Positions 55,079-64,000 of a stretch of DNA of 64,000 nucleotides are shown one piece after another (position 1 is the stretch's first letter; every line of letters begins with the position of its first letter). The notes beneath the pieces are model-generated. The model did not search any database. It was not told the origin of the DNA and saw only the letters and a list, made by a program, of their open reading frames with translations. Both the position numbers and the translations under genes were made by a program. The stretch is from Paraburkholderia lycopersici. Its GTDB lineage: Bacteria; Pseudomonadota; Gammaproteobacteria; Burkholderiales; Burkholderiaceae. The stretch spans positions 124,001 through 188,000 of the forward strand of contig NZ_FMYQ01000009.1 in the NCBI RefSeq assembly GCF_900096975.1, read 5' to 3'.

Positions 55079-55110
55079 CGGCGTCGTGCCCGTAAGGGTG
55101 CGACGCCGTT
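55079..55110 (+). terminator. Terminator after the methyltransferase gene
   Basis: An 8-bp stem (55079-55086 with 55101-55108) is extended by wobble pairs and a CCC-GTAA-GGG top. It lies 30 nt after the stop. The CCCGTAAGGG top recurs in the ppc terminator on the other side of the islet. Confidence 0.7.
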
Positions 55111-55339
55111 AGTGTATGCGTGCTCGGGTTTATTGGAATTCTGACGGAATTCGAGGGAGGTTTATATCAGCGATATTCCCTCGCGGTATCGTAGTCTTGC
55201 GGATATTGATGTATTGTAAATTTAGTAATCCAGACGTGTGCTATTCATGGCGTTTTCTCCGTAAAGAGGGGAGTTTTGCCGTGACGGATACCTCAAGAAA
55301 CTTGGTGTGGCTGGGCTTGATCGAATAGCGGTTATTGCC
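55109..55339. other. AT-rich leader of the type VI islet
   Basis: This stretch is much richer in A/T than its surroundings. It holds GAATTC-N5-GAATTC (near 55136-55153) and a 7-bp inverted repeat CGAGGGA/TCCCTCG (55152-55158 with 55177-55183) around an AT-rich loop. A 70-codon frame (55116-55328) exists but has no ribosome site or recognisable domain. The islet promoter should lie here; candidate boxes around 55197-55226 are weak. Confidence 0.5.
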
Positions 55340-55819
55340 ATGCCAATCCAATGCACATTCAGCCTCAACAACAAATCCATGTCGGTCTTGCACTGCCCTG
55401 GCGCCGGAGCCTTCAAGGCGTTCTCGGGCGATAAGGCCAGCACGAACAATCCGGCTGACATCGCTATTCCCAACGCCGGGCCGCTTCCCCCTGGGCGCTA
55501 TTACATCGTGGATCGCGGGTCCGGCGGCCTGTTCACGCATCTGACGGACTATATCGGCGCGCACACATGGAGCACGGACAAAAGCCAGTGGTTCTCGCTC
55601 TACAGCGCGACGACGATGGACGATTGGCTGTTCGTGCATGGCGTTCGCCGCGGCAACTTCCGGCTGCACCCTGCCGGGCCGAAGAATCTGAGCGAAGGGT
55701 GCATCACTCTCGCCGATCCTGTTGCATTCGTGCGTCTGCGCGCGGCGCTCAAGGCGGCGAGCCGGATGCCACTGCCGGGCGGCAAGGGATTCGCCTACGG
55801 GACGGTGGACGTGCAATGA
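55340..55819 (+). CDS. DUF2778 / Tlde1-like type VI effector, L,D-transpeptidase-related
   Basis: The 159-residue protein has no signal peptide. It matches the DUF2778 (Tlde1) pattern: N-terminal segment with FSGDKASTNN, then AGPLPPGRYYIVDRGSGG (about 46-63), and the catalytic motif RLHPAGPKNLSEGCITL (108-124), with His110 and Cys121 as the likely pair. Known Tlde1 proteins are delivered by the type VI system into the rival's periplasm, where they cut tetrapeptide stems or exchange D-amino acids in peptidoglycan. Its stop overlaps the next gene (ATGA), and hcp follows, which fits an effector riding on Hcp. The start at 55340 was preferred to in-frame codons upstream because the family begins near here. 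Delivery and toxicity are inferred. Confidence 0.85.
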   Translation: MPIQCTFSLNNKSMSVLHCPGAGAFKAFSGDKASTNNPADIAIPNAGPLPPGRYYIVDRGSGGLFTHLTDYIGAHTWSTDKSQWFSLYSATTMDDWLFVHGVRRGNFRLHPAGPKNLSEGCITLADPVAFVRLRAALKAASRMPLPGGKGFAYGTVDVQ

Positions 55820-56079
55820 GGTACATGGGACATCTCGTTTGCAGCGGCGCCACGTTCGTTCTCACGTTTTTTTTCGTGTGGCTTTACGGCCTTACCTCGT
55901 TCTCGGACAGGGCCATCGACACGGTAGCCAGGTTTTGCGCGCTGCTAGGCATCTATGGCGCCGAGGAAGTGCTGGACTTCTATATGTACGTCGCGGTGGT
56001 CGTTTCGTTCATCCTCGCCACGCTTGTCGTGTGGCTCGCGACCCGATTCATCAAAAGGAAGCGGTCAAATGTCGAATGA
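55816..56079 (+). CDS. Two-helix membrane protein, candidate immunity protein of the effector
   Basis: The 87-residue protein has two strong membrane helices (about residues 6-26, CSGATFVLTFFFVWLYGL, and about 56-78, MYVAVVVSFILATLVVWLATRF in part). A short, mildly acidic loop (SDRAIDTVARFCALLGIYGAEEVLDF, in parts) joins them, and the tail is basic (KRKRS). It overlaps the effector stop by 4 nt and the hcp start by 11 nt. Size, membrane location and direct coupling to a periplasm-acting effector suggest an immunity protein. I recognise no family. It could instead be an unrelated holin-like or accessory protein. Confidence 0.65.
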   Translation: MRYMGHLVCSGATFVLTFFFVWLYGLTSFSDRAIDTVARFCALLGIYGAEEVLDFYMYVAVVVSFILATLVVWLATRFIKRKRSNVE

Positions 56080-56533
56080 CGTGTTCATCAAAATTAACGG
56101 AATCACTGGCGAATCGGAAGATGCCGCGCACCCCGGCGAAATTCAGGTAGAGAACTGGACATGGAAGATGTCGCAGCGCTCCTCCATGATGTCCGGTTCT
56201 GGCGGGGGTGCGGGAAAAGCTTCGGTCGAGGATCTGGTGTTCTTCCACCAGGTTGACAGGGCAAGCCCGAATCTTATGTCGTACTGCCTTACTGGCAAGC
56301 ATATTGACCAAGTGGTGCTGACCATGCGCAAGGCGGGAGGCGTACCGCTCGATTTCCTGCAGATCACGATGTCCGACGTGATCGTGACAGGAGCGGAGAT
56401 GTCCGCGAGTTACGAACAGGTCCGGCTGTCGTTTGCCCGCGTAAAACAGGAATATATCGTTCAGAACGCACTAGGCGGCAGTCGAGGCGTCGTTACCGGA
56501 ACGTTCGATATCAAGGCTAACGCGCCCGCTTAG
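56069..56533 (+). CDS. hcp: Hcp family type VI secretion tube protein (orphan)
   Basis: The 154-residue Hcp1-type protein starts MSNDVFIKINGITGESED. It has the family pattern of FKxDGIxGES-like opening, EIQVENWTWKMSQ, a Gly-rich extended loop (SGSGGGAGKASVEDLVF), and the terminal strand VVTGTFDIKANAPA. Hcp rings stack into the tube and can hold small effectors in the lumen. No tssA-M, clpV or vgrG gene is in this window, so this is an orphan copy using an apparatus encoded elsewhere. AAGGAA lies 8 nt before the ATG, inside the preceding gene. Confidence 0.92.
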   Translation: MSNDVFIKINGITGESEDAAHPGEIQVENWTWKMSQRSSMMSGSGGGAGKASVEDLVFFHQVDRASPNLMSYCLTGKHIDQVVLTMRKAGGVPLDFLQITMSDVIVTGAEMSASYEQVRLSFARVKQEYIVQNALGGSRGVVTGTFDIKANAPA

Positions 56534-56592
56534 GCGCGGCTTGCGGCGCATGTTCATGCAATGCGGGTGATCGGGGCGTTCACGAAACCGGC

Positions 56593-56634
56593 AAGAAAAA
56601 ACGGTGCCGCCCCCGTAAGGGGCCGACACCGTTT
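56593..56634 (-). terminator. Terminator of ppc, right border of the type VI islet
   Basis: An 8-bp outer stem AAACGGTG/CACCGTTT (56599-56606 with 56627-56634) and an inner CCCC-GTAA-GGGG hairpin are followed by six T on the minus strand. It ends ppc 45 nt after its stop. Confidence 0.8.
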
Positions 56635-56678
56635 CCATGAACGCGGGCGCTCAGGCGAAGCGCTGCATCAACCCGCGA

Positions 56679-59600
56679 TTACCCCGTATTACGCAACCCC
56701 GCCGCGATTCCGTTGATCGTCAGATGAATCCCGCGCCGCACGCGCGGGCTCGGATCGCCGGCGCGGTAGCGCTTGATGAGTTCCACCTGCAAGTGATTCA
56801 GCGGATCGAGATACGGGAAGCGGTTCTTGATCGAGCGCGCGAGCAGCGGGTTGTCCGCGAGGCGGCCGCTCGCGCCCGTGATCTCGTCGAGCACGCGCGT
56901 CGTGCGCTCCCACTCGGCCACGATGCGCTCGAACACGTGCTTGCGCAGCTTCTTGTCGGCGACGAGCTGCGCGTAGCGCGACGCCACCGCGAGGTCGGTC
57001 TTCGCGAGCGTCATGTCCATGTTCGAGAGCAGGTTCGAGAAGAACGGCCAGGTCTTGTACATCTTCTTGAACATGGCGAGACGGCGCGCGCGCTCGGCGT
57101 CGCTGCCCGCTTCGTCGAGATACGAGGCCACCGCGCTGCCGAAGCCGTACCAACCCGTGATCAGCAAACGGCACTGGCCCCATGAAAAGCCCCACGGAAT
57201 CGCGCGCAGGTCGTCGATCTTGCGGTGCTTCGGGTCCTGCAGCTTGCGCGAGGCCGGGCGGCTGCCGATGTTGAGTTCCGCGATTTCCGTGATCGGCGTC
57301 GAGGCGAAGAAGTAGTCGGTGAAACCGGGCGTCTCGTAGACGAGCGAGCGGTACGCGGCCATCGCGGCATCGGAAAGCTGCTGCATCGTCTCCTCGAACT
57401 GGGGCAACTGGTCGGGCGCGCCCGAGGTGCCGCCCATCGGCAGCAGCGTGGCTTCGAGCGTCGCGGCGATCACGGTTTCGAGGTTGCGGCGGCCGATCTC
57501 CGGATTGCCGAACTTGCTCGCGATGACTTCGCCTTGCTCGGTCAGGCGGATCTGGCCTTCCACCGTGCCCGGCGGCTGCGAGAGGATCGCGCTGTAGGTC
57601 GGGCCGCCGCCGCGGCCCACCGTGCCGCCTCGGCCATGGAACAGGCGCAGCGTGATGCCGCGCTCCTTGTAGAGCGAAACGAGCGCGAGTTCCGCGCGAT
57701 ACAGCTCCCAGTTCGAGGTAAGGAAGCCGCCGTCCTTGTTGCTGTCCGAGTAGCCGAGCATGATTTCCTGCTCGTTGCCCTGGTGCTCGACGATGCCGTC
57801 CATGCCCGGCAGCGCCAGCAGGTCGCGCATGATGTGCGGGGCGTGGCGCAAGTCGGGAATCGTCTCGAAGAGCGGGATCACCATGAGCGCGGCTTTCGCG
57901 GGGTCGTCGGCGTGGCCGAGGCGTCCGCTAAAGAGGCCGGTTTCCTTCTGCAGCAGCATCACCTCTAGCAGATCCGAAACCGTTTCGGTGTGCGAGATGA
58001 TGTAGTTGCGCACCGCGCGCGCGCCGAACTTCTCGCGCGTCACGCGCGCCATTTCCAGCACGCCGAGCTCGCTCTTCGCGAGGTCGGAATAGTCGAGATA
58101 CGGCGAGCGTAGCGTGCGCGGGTCGGCGAGTTGCGCGAGCAGGACGATCTGCTTGTCTTCTTCGGAGAGCGCGGCGTAATCGGCTTCGACGCCCGCGCGC
58201 GCGAGCAGCTCCGCAATCACGGCTTCGTGGATGTCCGAACTTTGGCGCAGATCGATCGACGCAAGATGGAAACCGAACACGTCGACGGCGCGCATGAGCG
58301 GCGCGAGCCGCGTCGTCGCGAGCGAGGCGCCGTGATGCTCCGCGAGCGAATCCATCAGGACATGCAGGTCGCGCGAGAATTCGCCGGCGTCCGCATACGG
58401 CTGCGCGCGCACGGGCGCGGCGTTGCGCCCGGCGCTGCGCACCGCCACCACGCCTTCGCCGAGGCGCACGCGCGCGCTCGCGGCAAGACGCGTGTACACG
58501 CCGATCAGCGCGCGGCGATACGGCTCGTCCACGCGGTGCGGCGACTGGTCGGGCGAGGCTTCGGCCAGCGCCTTCAGTTCCTCGCTCGCGCCCGCGAGCA
58601 GGTTCGACACCGAGAGCTCGGCGCCGAGCCGGTGCACTTCGTCGAGGTAGTGTTGCAGGATCACCTGCGCCTGGCGCTCGCTGGCTTCTTCGAGCGTGGC
58701 GGCCGTGACGTTCGGATTGCCGTCGCGGTCGCCGCCGATCCAGCTGCCCATCTGGAAGAACGCGGGCAGGCGCGCCGAGAGACCGTGCTCCTTGAGCTGC
58801 GTTTCGATCTCGCTGTAGAGCGCGGGGATCTCGGTGAGGAAGGTCGTGTGGTAATACGAAAGCGCGTTTTCGATTTCGTCGCCGACGGTCAGGCGCGACT
58901 CGCGCAGCATGCGCGTTTGCCAGAGCGAGGTCACGCGCGCGCGCAGCAGCGCCTCGTTGTGCTCGAGTTCGCGATGCGTGAGCGGCTGGTCGCGCTCGGC
59001 GAGCAGGCGCGCGATGTCGTGCTGCGAGTCGAGCGTGCTTTTGCGCTGCACTTCCGTGGGGTGCGCGGTGAGCACGGGCACGATCAGCGCGTCGTTGAAG
59101 AACTGCTGGAGCACGGGCGTGGCGGCCGCGCCCGCTTGCGCGAGGCGCTCGAGCGAATGCGCGATGGTGCCCGCCTGCGGCGCCGAGCCCGCCAGCTCGT
59201 GAATGCGGCGGCGGCGGTTGCGGTGGCGGTCCTCGGCGATGTTGGCGAGATGCGAGAAGTAGCTGAACGCGCGCACCACGCTCACGGTCTGCTCGGGCGA
59301 GAGCGCGCGAAGCTGCTTTTCCAGCGCGAGCGCGTCGGCGGAGTCGTCTTCGCGGCGAAAGCGCACCGCGGTCTGACGAATGGTTTCCACGACGTCGAAC
59401 ACGGCGTCGCCTTCCTGCTCGCGCAGGACCTCGCCGAGGAGACGCCCCAGATAGCGGATGTCCTCGAAGAGCGGCAGGTCCTTGTCGTCGCGCGCGCGGC
59501 CGTTGCGCGCAGCGCCGGCGTTCTTTCCCGCGGCGAGGGGCGCCTTCGCGGCTTTCGTTGCCTTCGGCGCTTTCGACGCCTTCTGCGACGTTCGGGTGGC

Positions 59601-59744
59601 CGGTTTGGTCGCGGTGGGTTTCGTGGTCTTCGTGGTCTTCGTCGTTTTCGCCGGTTTAGCGGACGGCGTGGCCGCGGCCTTCGAAGTAGCGTTCTGCGAT
59701 GCGTTGTTGCGGCGCTCTGCGCGCGCCGAGCCTGAAGACTTCAC
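56679..59744 (-). CDS. ppc: Phosphoenolpyruvate carboxylase
   Basis: The 1021-residue enzyme carboxylates phosphoenolpyruvate to oxaloacetate. Catalytic motifs are [13 protein letters not shown] (His, about residue 250), [15 protein letters not shown], the flexible loop [16 protein letters not shown] and [16 protein letters not shown]. The end MRNTG/GLRNTG is the family C-terminus. The GTG at 59744 is chosen: AAGGA lies 8 nt upstream, and an ATG at 59798 in frame adds an unconserved stretch. The first ~80 residues form an odd Lys/Thr/Ala/Pro-rich tail with KTT repeats that is not part of the fold. It is a single gene divergent from hemC. Confidence 0.95.
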   Translation of the reverse strand: MKSSGSARAERRNNASQNATSKAAATPSAKPAKTTKTTKTTKPTATKPATRTSQKASKAPKATKAAKAPLAAGKNAGAARNGRARDDKDLPLFEDIRYLGRLLGEVLREQEGDAVFDVVETIRQTAVRFRREDDSADALALEKQLRALSPEQTVSVVRAFSYFSHLANIAEDRHRNRRRRIHELAGSAPQAGTIAHSLERLAQAGAAATPVLQQFFNDALIVPVLTAHPTEVQRKSTLDSQHDIARLLAERDQPLTHRELEHNEALLRARVTSLWQTRMLRESRLTVGDEIENALSYYHTTFLTEIPALYSEIETQLKEHGLSARLPAFFQMGSWIGGDRDGNPNVTAATLEEASERQAQVILQHYLDEVHRLGAELSVSNLLAGASEELKALAEASPDQSPHRVDEPYRRALIGVYTRLAASARVRLGEGVVAVRSAGRNAAPVRAQPYADAGEFSRDLHVLMDSLAEHHGASLATTRLAPLMRAVDVFGFHLASIDLRQSSDIHEAVIAELLARAGVEADYAALSEEDKQIVLLAQLADPRTLRSPYLDYSDLAKSELGVLEMARVTREKFGARAVRNYIISHTETVSDLLEVMLLQKETGLFSGRLGHADDPAKAALMVIPLFETIPDLRHAPHIMRDLLALPGMDGIVEHQGNEQEIMLGYSDSNKDGGFLTSNWELYRAELALVSLYKERGITLRLFHGRGGTVGRGGGPTYSAILSQPPGTVEGQIRLTEQGEVIASKFGNPEIGRRNLETVIAATLEATLLPMGGTSGAPDQLPQFEETMQQLSDAAMAAYRSLVYETPGFTDYFFASTPITEIAELNIGSRPASRKLQDPKHRKIDDLRAIPWGFSWGQCRLLITGWYGFGSAVASYLDEAGSDAERARRLAMFKKMYKTWPFFSNLLSNMDMTLAKTDLAVASRYAQLVADKKLRKHVFERIVAEWERTTRVLDEITGASGRLADNPLLARSIKNRFPYLDPLNHLQVELIKRYRAGDPSPRVRRGIHLTINGIAAGLRNTG
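59620..59665. repeat. 9-bp tandem repeat coding for the Lys-Thr-Thr tail of Ppc
   Basis: Copies of a GTGGTCTTC-type 9-bp unit (plus-strand view), some degenerate, encode KTT repeats in the N-terminal tail. The unit keeps the reading frame, so length may vary among strains. Confidence 0.65.
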
Positions 59745-60249
59745 GATGTTTTCCTTGAGGCTTGCCAGGATATGGGCAGGTTGATCGGGGACTGCCAACT
59801 ACCAGGCCGCGGCGCATGCCGGGCCCGTGTACTGCGGGTGCAACCTGGGAAGGGTGGAGGTGCCACCCTGAGCGAGCCATGCGGAAGTCGCAGAGACGGC
59901 GCGGGCCGCGAAGGCGATGCGCCGGGTGCAGGCCTTGCTCGAGAGAGTTCACGGCGCCGCGCTGACGGGCGCGCGCTGGAGCCGCCTTCGGTCATACGCA
60001 CGCGGCCCGCGCGGCCTTTTGGGCCGCGGCGCGCCTCGGATGTCGCCGTGGGGCCACGCAAGCCGGGCATCGTCGGCCTCGCCAGTATGGTTAGCGCCGT
60101 GTGCTTCGCCGGGTCTCTTCCTTGCCGCCGCACGCGCCTCGTGGCCAACCTCGTGGTCAATCCATCGGGGCGGGCCATAAAAAGGGTGCGTGCTAACATT
60201 GCCTGTTATCCGATCCTGCTTTTCATCCCGTCATTCGATGTAACTTGCC
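59745..60249. other. 505-nt divergent gap between ppc and hemC
   Basis: No ORF here looks coding; the long plus-strand frame that crosses it is a high-GC artefact. The part next to hemC (about 60170-60235) is AT-richer and should hold the hemC promoter; TAACAT (60193-60198) is a possible -10. The part near ppc has inverted-repeat-like GC blocks (GGGCCGCGGCGC near 60018) without a clear role. Confidence 0.45.
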
Positions 60250-61308
60250 ATGAATTCCGAGACGTTATCCGCGCCCATGCCCCGCACACTTGTGATCGCT
60301 TCGCGGGAGAGCCGCCTCGCGATGTGGCAGGCAGAGCATGTGCAAGCTGCGCTGCACAAATTATATCCAGCCTGCGACGTGAAAATTGTCGGAATGACGA
60401 CACGTGGCGATCAAATTCTCGACCGTACGCTTTCGAAAGTGGGCGGCAAGGGACTTTTCGTGAAGGAACTGGAGCAGGCGCTGGACGACGGCCGCGCCGA
60501 TCTGGCCGTGCATTCGCTCAAGGATGTGCCGATGGAACTGCCGGAGCGCTTCACGCTCGCGGCCATCATGGAGCGCGAGGACCCGCGCGACGCGTTCGTC
60601 TCCAGCGACTACGCGTCGCTCGCGGCGCTCCCCGCGGGCAGCGTGGTGGGCACGTCCAGTCTGCGGCGCGAGTCGATGATTCGCGCGCGCTATCCACACC
60701 TCGACGTGAAGCCGCTGCGCGGCAACCTCGATACGCGCCTCGCCAAGCTCGATCGCGGCGACTACGCGGCCATCATCCTGGCAGCGGCGGGCTTGAAGCG
60801 CCTCGGTCTGGGCGCGCGCATCCGCGCGCTGATCGAGCCCGAGGACAGTCTGCCGGCTGCGGGGCAGGGCGCGCTCGGCATCGAGATCCGCGCCGGTCGG
60901 CCGGAACTTGCCGCGTGGCTCGCGCCGCTGCACGACGACGCTACCGCGAAGGCCGTCGAGGCCGAGCGCATGGTCTCGCGCGCACTCGGCGGCAGTTGCA
61001 CGGTGCCGCTCGCCGCCTATGCGCGGTGGCGGGACGGCAAGCTCGCGTTGCGCAGCACGATCGCCACGCCCGACGCGAGCCGCGTGCTCGCCGCGCAGGA
61101 AGCGACGCCGGCGGCTACCGTCGGCGATGCCCTCGCGCTCGGGCGGCGAGTCGCCGACGATCTCATCGCCCAGGGCGCGCTCGATATCGTGCGCGCGCTC
61201 GCAGAGGCGGCCCAGGCCGCCGACGGTCCGAACACGGCACCGGGAAAGAGCGGCGGCGCAGCGAGCGACTCAACCGGCGCGGGCGAAGGCCCGGCATCCG
61301 GGCGATGA
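60250..61308 (+). CDS. hemC: Hydroxymethylbilane synthase (porphobilinogen deaminase)
   Basis: The 352-residue enzyme polymerises four porphobilinogens. It has [31 protein letters not shown] (about 70-83), [24 protein letters not shown] and the dipyrromethane cofactor Cys in [13 protein letters not shown] (about residue 255). The C-terminal 35 residues are a Gly/Ala-rich tail. It is first in hemC-hemDX-hemY; its stop overlaps the hemDX ATG (ATGA). Pathway output feeds heme, siroheme and cobalamin. Confidence 0.95.
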   Translation: MNSETLSAPMPRTLVIASRESRLAMWQAEHVQAALHKLYPACDVKIVGMTTRGDQILDRTLSKVGGKGLFVKELEQALDDGRADLAVHSLKDVPMELPERFTLAAIMEREDPRDAFVSSDYASLAALPAGSVVGTSSLRRESMIRARYPHLDVKPLRGNLDTRLAKLDRGDYAAIILAAAGLKRLGLGARIRALIEPEDSLPAAGQGALGIEIRAGRPELAAWLAPLHDDATAKAVEAERMVSRALGGSCTVPLAAYARWRDGKLALRSTIATPDASRVLAAQEATPAATVGDALALGRRVADDLIAQGALDIVRALAEAAQAADGPNTAPGKSGGAASDSTGAGEGPASGR

Positions 61309-63455
61309 CGGGCGCCTGGCAACCGCGCGGCAACGCCGGCCAGCCCGACGAGTGGGGCGGCCCCGGCGACGCCGCGACTGGCGCCAGCCGCGCGGCGCAT
61401 GCAAGGAGCGGCACGCCGTTCACCGTCGTCATTACCCGGCCGGCCGGTCAGTCGGAGACGCTCGCCGCGCAACTGGCGCAGCACGGCATGCGCACGCTCG
61501 ACTTCCCGCTCATCGCCATCGCGCCCGTTAGCGACGAAGCGCCGTTGCGCGCCGCGCTCGGCGCGCTCGAACGCTATGCGCTCGTCGTGTTCGTTTCGCC
61601 CAACGCCGTCGATCGCGCGTTCGCGTGCTACGCCTCGGTCTCCGCGATCTGGCCGCCCGCGCTGCCGGTGGCCGTGGTCGGCCCGGCGAGCGTGGCCGCG
61701 CTCGAGCGTCATGGCGTGGCCGAGCCCGATCATCGCGTGGTGAGCCCGGCGGGCACCGGCGACGAGGCGCGCTTCGATTCGGAGTCGCTTTACGCGGCGC
61801 TAGAAACGGCTTTCGGAGCGAACGCCTTTGCGGGCAAGCGCGTGCTGATCGTGCGCGGCGACGGCGGCCGCGAGTGGCTCGCCGAGCGCCTGCGCGAGGC
61901 GGGCGCCGAGGTGGAGACCGTCGCGGCATACCGCCGTATCGTGCCCGAGCCGCCCATCGCCGCCTGGACGCGGGTTCACGCGCTCCTCGAAGGCGCGCCG
62001 CACGCGTGGCTCGTGACGAGTTCCGAGGGCGTGCGCAACCTCGACGAGCTCGCGCGCGATCACCTCACGGCGGGCGAGATCGTCGAGCTGCATCACGCGC
62101 CGGTCGTGGCGCCTCACCCGCGCATCGCCGAGACGGCCCGCTCAATGGGTTTTGATAGGATTACGGTGTCCGGCGCGGGCGACGAACGCATCGTCGAGAC
62201 GCTGCTTGGGCTCGCTTCTTCCGTTGTTCAACCGGTTCAGAACACTCCGGCCCAGGCGCCGGCCAACCCACGCATGACAGATTCGAACAACTCCAGCAGC
62301 ACAGCAAACCAGGGCGCCGTCACCACGGGCGCCGCGGTTTCCGGCGGCGCGTCCGCGCGGCCGTCGTATGCGTCGTCGGGCGCGAGTGCTTCCGCGCCGC
62401 CGGCCCAGCCGCCCGGATCGGGTGCGGCGGGCGGCGCGCGGCGCGGCGCGGGCACGGCGCTGCTGTGGATCGTCGTGGCGCTGATCGCGGCGGGCGCGGG
62501 GGCGGGCGGCTATGCGCTCAACCGCAAGCTGGACCGGCTCGACACGCAGCTCGCCCAGCGCCAGCAGGCGGGCGAGCAACAGATCGCCGCACTGAGCGCG
62601 CGCGCCGATCAGGTTGTCGCGGGTGCGCAGCAGCTCGACAAGCAAATCTCGCAGCTCGAAGGCAAGATCGCCGACGCGCAGAATTCGCAGCAGGCGCTCG
62701 CGCAGCAATACGCCGATCTCTCGAAGAGCCGCGACGACTGGACGCTCGCCGAAGTCGGCCAGATGCTCTCGAGCGCGAGCGAACAGCTCCAGCTCACGGG
62801 CAACACACAACTCGCGCTGTTCGCGCTGCAAAGCGCCGACACGCGCCTCGCCGCCTCGGAAAACCCGCAGGCCATCGTCGTGCGCAAGGCGATCGCGCAG
62901 GACATCGACAAGCTCAAGGCCGCGCCCTCCACGGACCTGACCGGCCTCGCCATCAAGCTCGACACCGCGCTCGGCCAGATCGACTCGCTGCCGCTGTCGG
63001 GCGAAGCGATCGTCGCCCACACGAAACCCGAGGCCGCCGCGCCCGCCGATGTCGCGAAGGTCGCCGCCGCGACGAGCCAGCCGCGCTGGAAGGTGTGGAT
63101 CGACACGTTCGTCGACGGGGTCGGCAAGCAGATCGCGAGCCTCGTGCAGGTGCGCCGCATCGACAATGCGGACGCCATGCTCGTGTCGCCCGACCAGGGC
63201 TATTTCGTGCGCGAGAACCTGAAGCTGCGCCTGCTGTCGGCGCGCCTGTCGCTGCTCTCGCGCAACCAGGACACGCTCAAGTCCGACCTCTCCGCCGCCG
63301 ACGCCACGCTCGCGCGCTACTTCGACGGCGCGTCGAAAGACACGCAGACCGTGCGCGAAATGCTCAAGGAAGTGAACGCCGGCTCGGCCGCCGTCGCGCT
63401 GCCCACGCTCGACACGAGCCTGAAGGCGATCCAGCAGTACCGGAGCCGGGGGTAA
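61305..63455 (+). CDS. hemDX: Fused uroporphyrinogen-III synthase HemD / membrane protein HemX
   Basis: The 716-residue fusion has a HemD domain (about 38-300: [19 protein letters not shown] opening, [47 protein letters not shown]) that cyclises hydroxymethylbilane. A Ser/Ala/Pro/Gly-rich linker follows (about 320-380), then a single membrane helix ([20 protein letters not shown], about 385-404), and a HemX domain with coiled coil (405-480) and the conserved [12 protein letters not shown] and [20 protein letters not shown] segments. In enterobacteria hemD and hemX are separate genes. No stop or start lies between the domains here. Annotated fusions of this kind are known in Burkholderiaceae. 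Confidence 0.92.
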   Translation: MTGAWQPRGNAGQPDEWGGPGDAATGASRAAHARSGTPFTVVITRPAGQSETLAAQLAQHGMRTLDFPLIAIAPVSDEAPLRAALGALERYALVVFVSPNAVDRAFACYASVSAIWPPALPVAVVGPASVAALERHGVAEPDHRVVSPAGTGDEARFDSESLYAALETAFGANAFAGKRVLIVRGDGGREWLAERLREAGAEVETVAAYRRIVPEPPIAAWTRVHALLEGAPHAWLVTSSEGVRNLDELARDHLTAGEIVELHHAPVVAPHPRIAETARSMGFDRITVSGAGDERIVETLLGLASSVVQPVQNTPAQAPANPRMTDSNNSSSTANQGAVTTGAAVSGGASARPSYASSGASASAPPAQPPGSGAAGGARRGAGTALLWIVVALIAAGAGAGGYALNRKLDRLDTQLAQRQQAGEQQIAALSARADQVVAGAQQLDKQISQLEGKIADAQNSQQALAQQYADLSKSRDDWTLAEVGQMLSSASEQLQLTGNTQLALFALQSADTRLAASENPQAIVVRKAIAQDIDKLKAAPSTDLTGLAIKLDTALGQIDSLPLSGEAIVAHTKPEAAAPADVAKVAAATSQPRWKVWIDTFVDGVGKQIASLVQVRRIDNADAMLVSPDQGYFVRENLKLRLLSARLSLLSRNQDTLKSDLSAADATLARYFDGASKDTQTVREMLKEVNAGSAAVALPTLDTSLKAIQQYRSRG

Positions 63456-63458
63456 GAC

Positions 63459-64000
63459 ATGGCGATCCGTGGACTCCTCTGGCTCGCGCTCCTCTTCGCG
63501 ATTGCCGTTGCGCTCGCAACCGTCGGGCGCTTCGACGCCGGGCAGGTGCTGCTCGTCTATCCGCCGTATCGCGTCGACGTCTCGCTCAATCTGTTCGTGG
63601 TCGGCATCGTGGTGGCGTTCCTGCTGCTTTACGCGATCCTGCGCTTCGTGCGCAACATCGTGACGATGCCGCGCCGCGTCGCCGCCTATCGCGCGCGCAT
63701 GCGCACGGAGAAGGCGCACGCCGCGCTGCGCGACGCCGTGGGCAATCTTTACGCCGGCCGCTTCTCGCGCGCCGAGAAGGCTGCGCGCGATTCGCTCGCC
63801 GACGAAAGGAACACGAGCGCCGCTGGCCTGATCGCGGCCACCGCCGCGCATCGCCTGCACGAATACGCGCGCCGCGACGAATGGCTCACCCGGGTCGATG
63901 ACCCCGATCTCCAGGAAGCGCGCCTCATGGCCACCGCCGACATGCGCGCCGATGGTCGCGACGCAGACGGCGCGCTCGCCGCGCTCACCGAAATGCGCTC
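63459..64000 (+). CDS. hemY: HemY N-terminal domain protein (cut by the right edge)
   Basis: The first 180 residues of a HemY-type membrane protein are visible. Two membrane helices at about 4-23 (GLLWLALLFAIAVALATVG) and 43-63 (LNLFVVGIVVAFLLLYAIL) lead into TPR-like helices (AALRDAVGNLYAGRFSRAEKAA and on). This is the hemX-linked HemY of proteobacteria and is unrelated to protoporphyrinogen oxidase. Its role in heme synthesis is not well defined; related proteins interact with the coproporphyrinogen step. It begins 3 nt after hemDX. Confidence 0.92.
   Translation, partial: MAIRGLLWLALLFAIAVALATVGRFDAGQVLLVYPPYRVDVSLNLFVVGIVVAFLLLYAILRFVRNIVTMPRRVAAYRARMRTEKAHAALRDAVGNLYAGRFSRAEKAARDSLADERNTSAAGLIAATAAHRLHEYARRDEWLTRVDDPDLQEARLMATADMRADGRDADGALAALTEMR

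Noticed and set aside
55116..55328. 70-codon frame in the islet leader
   Set aside because: No ribosome site, no domain, and it covers the likely promoter and inverted repeat of the islet.
59772..61304. Plus-strand frame continuing upstream of hemDX through hemC and the ppc gap
   Set aside because: The real hemDX start is the ATG overlapping the hemC stop; the upstream part is an out-of-frame reading of hemC.

Overview
The window is about 64 kb of high-GC chromosomal DNA from a betaproteobacterium of the Burkholderiaceae, most like Paraburkholderia, Caballeronia or Burkholderia. This rests on the gene content (cysI-DUF934-cysH-cysD-cysN-cobA order, fused hemD-hemX, a DUF2486-like gene after holC, zapB-zapA-6S RNA-EVE order, tamA-tamB), on the codon use and on the protein sequences. 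I could not run a search, so the genus is an inference. Coding density is high, and no rRNA, tRNA, CRISPR, insertion sequence or phage gene was seen.

Layout. 0-0.5 kb: start of a branched-chain amino-acid-type ABC binding protein running off the left edge. 0.6-8.5 kb: assimilatory sulfate reduction, with cysB divergent from cysI-DUF934-cysH-cysD-cysN-cobA and a CbiX-type chelatase facing them. CobA and CbiX can serve the siroheme of CysI. 8.5-13.4 kb: lptF-lptG divergent from pepA-holC-DUF2486-like. 13.4-18 kb: cytochrome c, ilvD, a LysR regulator and lgt. 18-20.4 kb: SIMPL protein, EVE protein, 6S RNA, zapA and a zapB-like gene. 20.8-30.2 kb: a cobalamin locus for B12 uptake and nucleotide-loop assembly (btuC-btuD-cobT-cobS-cobC facing cobU-cbiB-cobD-btuF, then divergent cobQ). 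No corrin-ring genes are here apart from cobA and cbiX. 30.2-34.3 kb: thioesterase, orphan ParA, panD, panC, scpA and DUF3460.

34.6-41 kb: the tamA-tamB outer-membrane assembly pair. 41.2-50.5 kb: metG, an OmpA-type lipoprotein, apbC, a SodC-like lipoprotein that has lost most metal ligands, dcd, a large PLP-dependent basic amino acid decarboxylase and an LprI-like protein. 50.5-55 kb: bestrophin, argH, and an MmyB-type regulator divergent from a methyltransferase, with a perfect palindrome lying on both putative -35 boxes. 55.1-56.6 kb: the main accessory islet, a compact type VI secretion cassette (DUF2778/Tlde1-like peptidoglycan effector, a two-helix membrane protein as candidate immunity protein, and an orphan Hcp). 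It sits between the methyltransferase terminator and the ppc terminator, and its upstream DNA is visibly AT-richer than its surroundings. 56.7-64 kb: ppc, then hemC-hemDX-hemY for tetrapyrrole synthesis, with hemY cut by the right edge.

Most of the window is core metabolism. The strongest leads are the Tlde1-immunity-Hcp islet, the degenerate SodC lipoprotein, the shared palindromic operator at 54.13 kb, and a terminator-ended non-coding stretch at 43.5-43.7 kb.
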